Source: Centropus unirufus (taxonomy: Eukaryota > Chordata > Aves > Cuculiformes > Centropidae). Taken from it: a stretch of DNA of 64,000 nt. The stretch lies in assembly GCA_013397695.1 (NCBI GenBank), contig VYZI01000194.1:444729-508728 (forward strand), written 5' to 3'. This document shows, one piece after another, positions 63,481 through 64,000 of this stretch. The stretch's first letter is position 1; each line of letters starts with the position of its first letter. A program made the translations under genes and the position numbers. The notes below the pieces were generated by a model. That model ran no database searches and was not told the DNA's origin. It saw only the letters and a program-made list of their open reading frames with translations.

Positions 63481-64000
63481 GAAGACTGACTGAGCCAAGC
63501 TGTCGGAGAAATCTGAAGTTAATCTGATGTGTTAGCTTTGCGACATTTAAGGCACGCGTGTGAGCTGCAGGAACATGCACACGTGCTCCGGGAGCCGCTG
63601 CAAGCCGTGTGCCTGCTGTCTGCTTCGGTGCACGCTTTACACTCCTGCTAACCCTTCACACGCTTCTTTCTGCATAAAGGGTTAACGCAATTAAGAGCAA
63701 AGGCCGCTCCACCATGTGAAAAGATCTCATGCATCTCCTATCAGCCTATCAATGAGCTGCGGCTCAGCTGTCAGCTGTCTGAGGCCCGTTCTTTGGAAAT
63801 AACGACGGGCAGGGAGCATCTGAGCCCTCTGTCAGTCAGGCAGCCATCGCCCTCGCCGCCTCACGCTCCAGCGCGCCTCGTTAGGAGCCTCCCCCCACCT
63901 CCTTTATTAAGGGACTCAGCAGCCCTGTTCTAACAAGGATCAGGAGGCAGGATTAAGTACTGTGACAAAGAGGACCTAATAAGCTAGAAACTGGTGTGGG
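63481..64000. promoter_or_regulatory. CpG-richer, motif-dense candidate enhancer or promoter
   Basis: CpG density rises clearly against the window background (for example around 63547-63600 and 63848-63882). Words include tandem E-boxes CAGCTGTCAGCTG (63768-63780), GGATTAAG (63950 region, OTX/PITX-like), GACAAAG (SOX-like) and CCTTTATTAAGGG. An 8-bp inverted repeat TAACCCTT/AAGGGTTA lies at 63649-63656 and 63677-63684. The block continues past the window edge. It may be an internal enhancer of the minus-strand gene, an alternative promoter, or part of a neighbour. Confidence 0.35.

Noticed and set aside
63649..63684. Telomere-like TAACCCT and AGGGTTA
   Set aside because: Single units only, in inverted arrangement; not an interstitial telomeric array.
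1..64000. tRNA, rRNA, CRISPR or operon-like features
   Set aside because: None were recognised on either strand. The window has the texture of vertebrate intronic or intergenic DNA.

Overview
The window looks like vertebrate nuclear DNA, most likely from a bird. It is AT-rich, has very little obvious coding sequence, and carries several CR1 LINE 3' ends with the avian-type tail (ATTCTGTGAT-like repeats, TTCCAACCT just upstream). It also has a solo LTR resembling avian ERVL LTRs. There are no operons, bacterial ribosome binding sites or CRISPR arrays. I cannot name the species. One ambiguous base (n) at 17969 points to an assembled draft.

Coding content: I can support two minus-strand coding exons, near opposite ends of the window. 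One is an internal exon at 62285-62417 with canonical splice sites. The other is a terminal exon whose coding part is 1048-1150, ending in a lysine-rich tail and a stop, followed by a 3'UTR with a poly(A) signal at 691-696. Their splice phases match exactly (two bases left over, one base needed, giving Tyr). The simplest reading is therefore one minus-strand gene whose last intron is about 61 kb and fills most of the window, with its 5' part beyond position 64000. I do not recognise the protein. A third exon-like segment (48220-48323, minus) has very good splice signals but would put a stop codon at the junction.

Layout from left to right: 3' flank and 3'UTR (1-1047); last coding exon (1048-1150); intron with a plus-strand CR1 fragment (2.8-3.1 kb), solo ERVL-like LTR (6.7-7.3 kb), possible degenerate repeat (11.0-11.4 kb), minus-strand CR1 copies (14.1-14.9 and 20.2-21.1 kb), an ancient amniote repeat fragment (27.8 kb), an old CR1/L3-like end (41.8 kb), plus-strand CR1 ends (46.4 and 53.3 kb), the cassette-like exon (48.2 kb) and a minus-strand CR1 end (61.6 kb); the penultimate exon (62.3 kb); and at the right edge a CpG-richer, motif-dense block (63.5-64.0 kb) that looks regulatory.

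Several AT-rich, repeat-free blocks dense in homeodomain, POU, FOX and SOX-like words (about 1.56-1.84, 13.3-13.7, 23.2-24.35, 36.36-36.66, 44.1-44.4, 54.6-55.1 and 55.9-56.2 kb) are candidate conserved non-coding elements. That is inference from composition and motifs; conservation could not be tested here.
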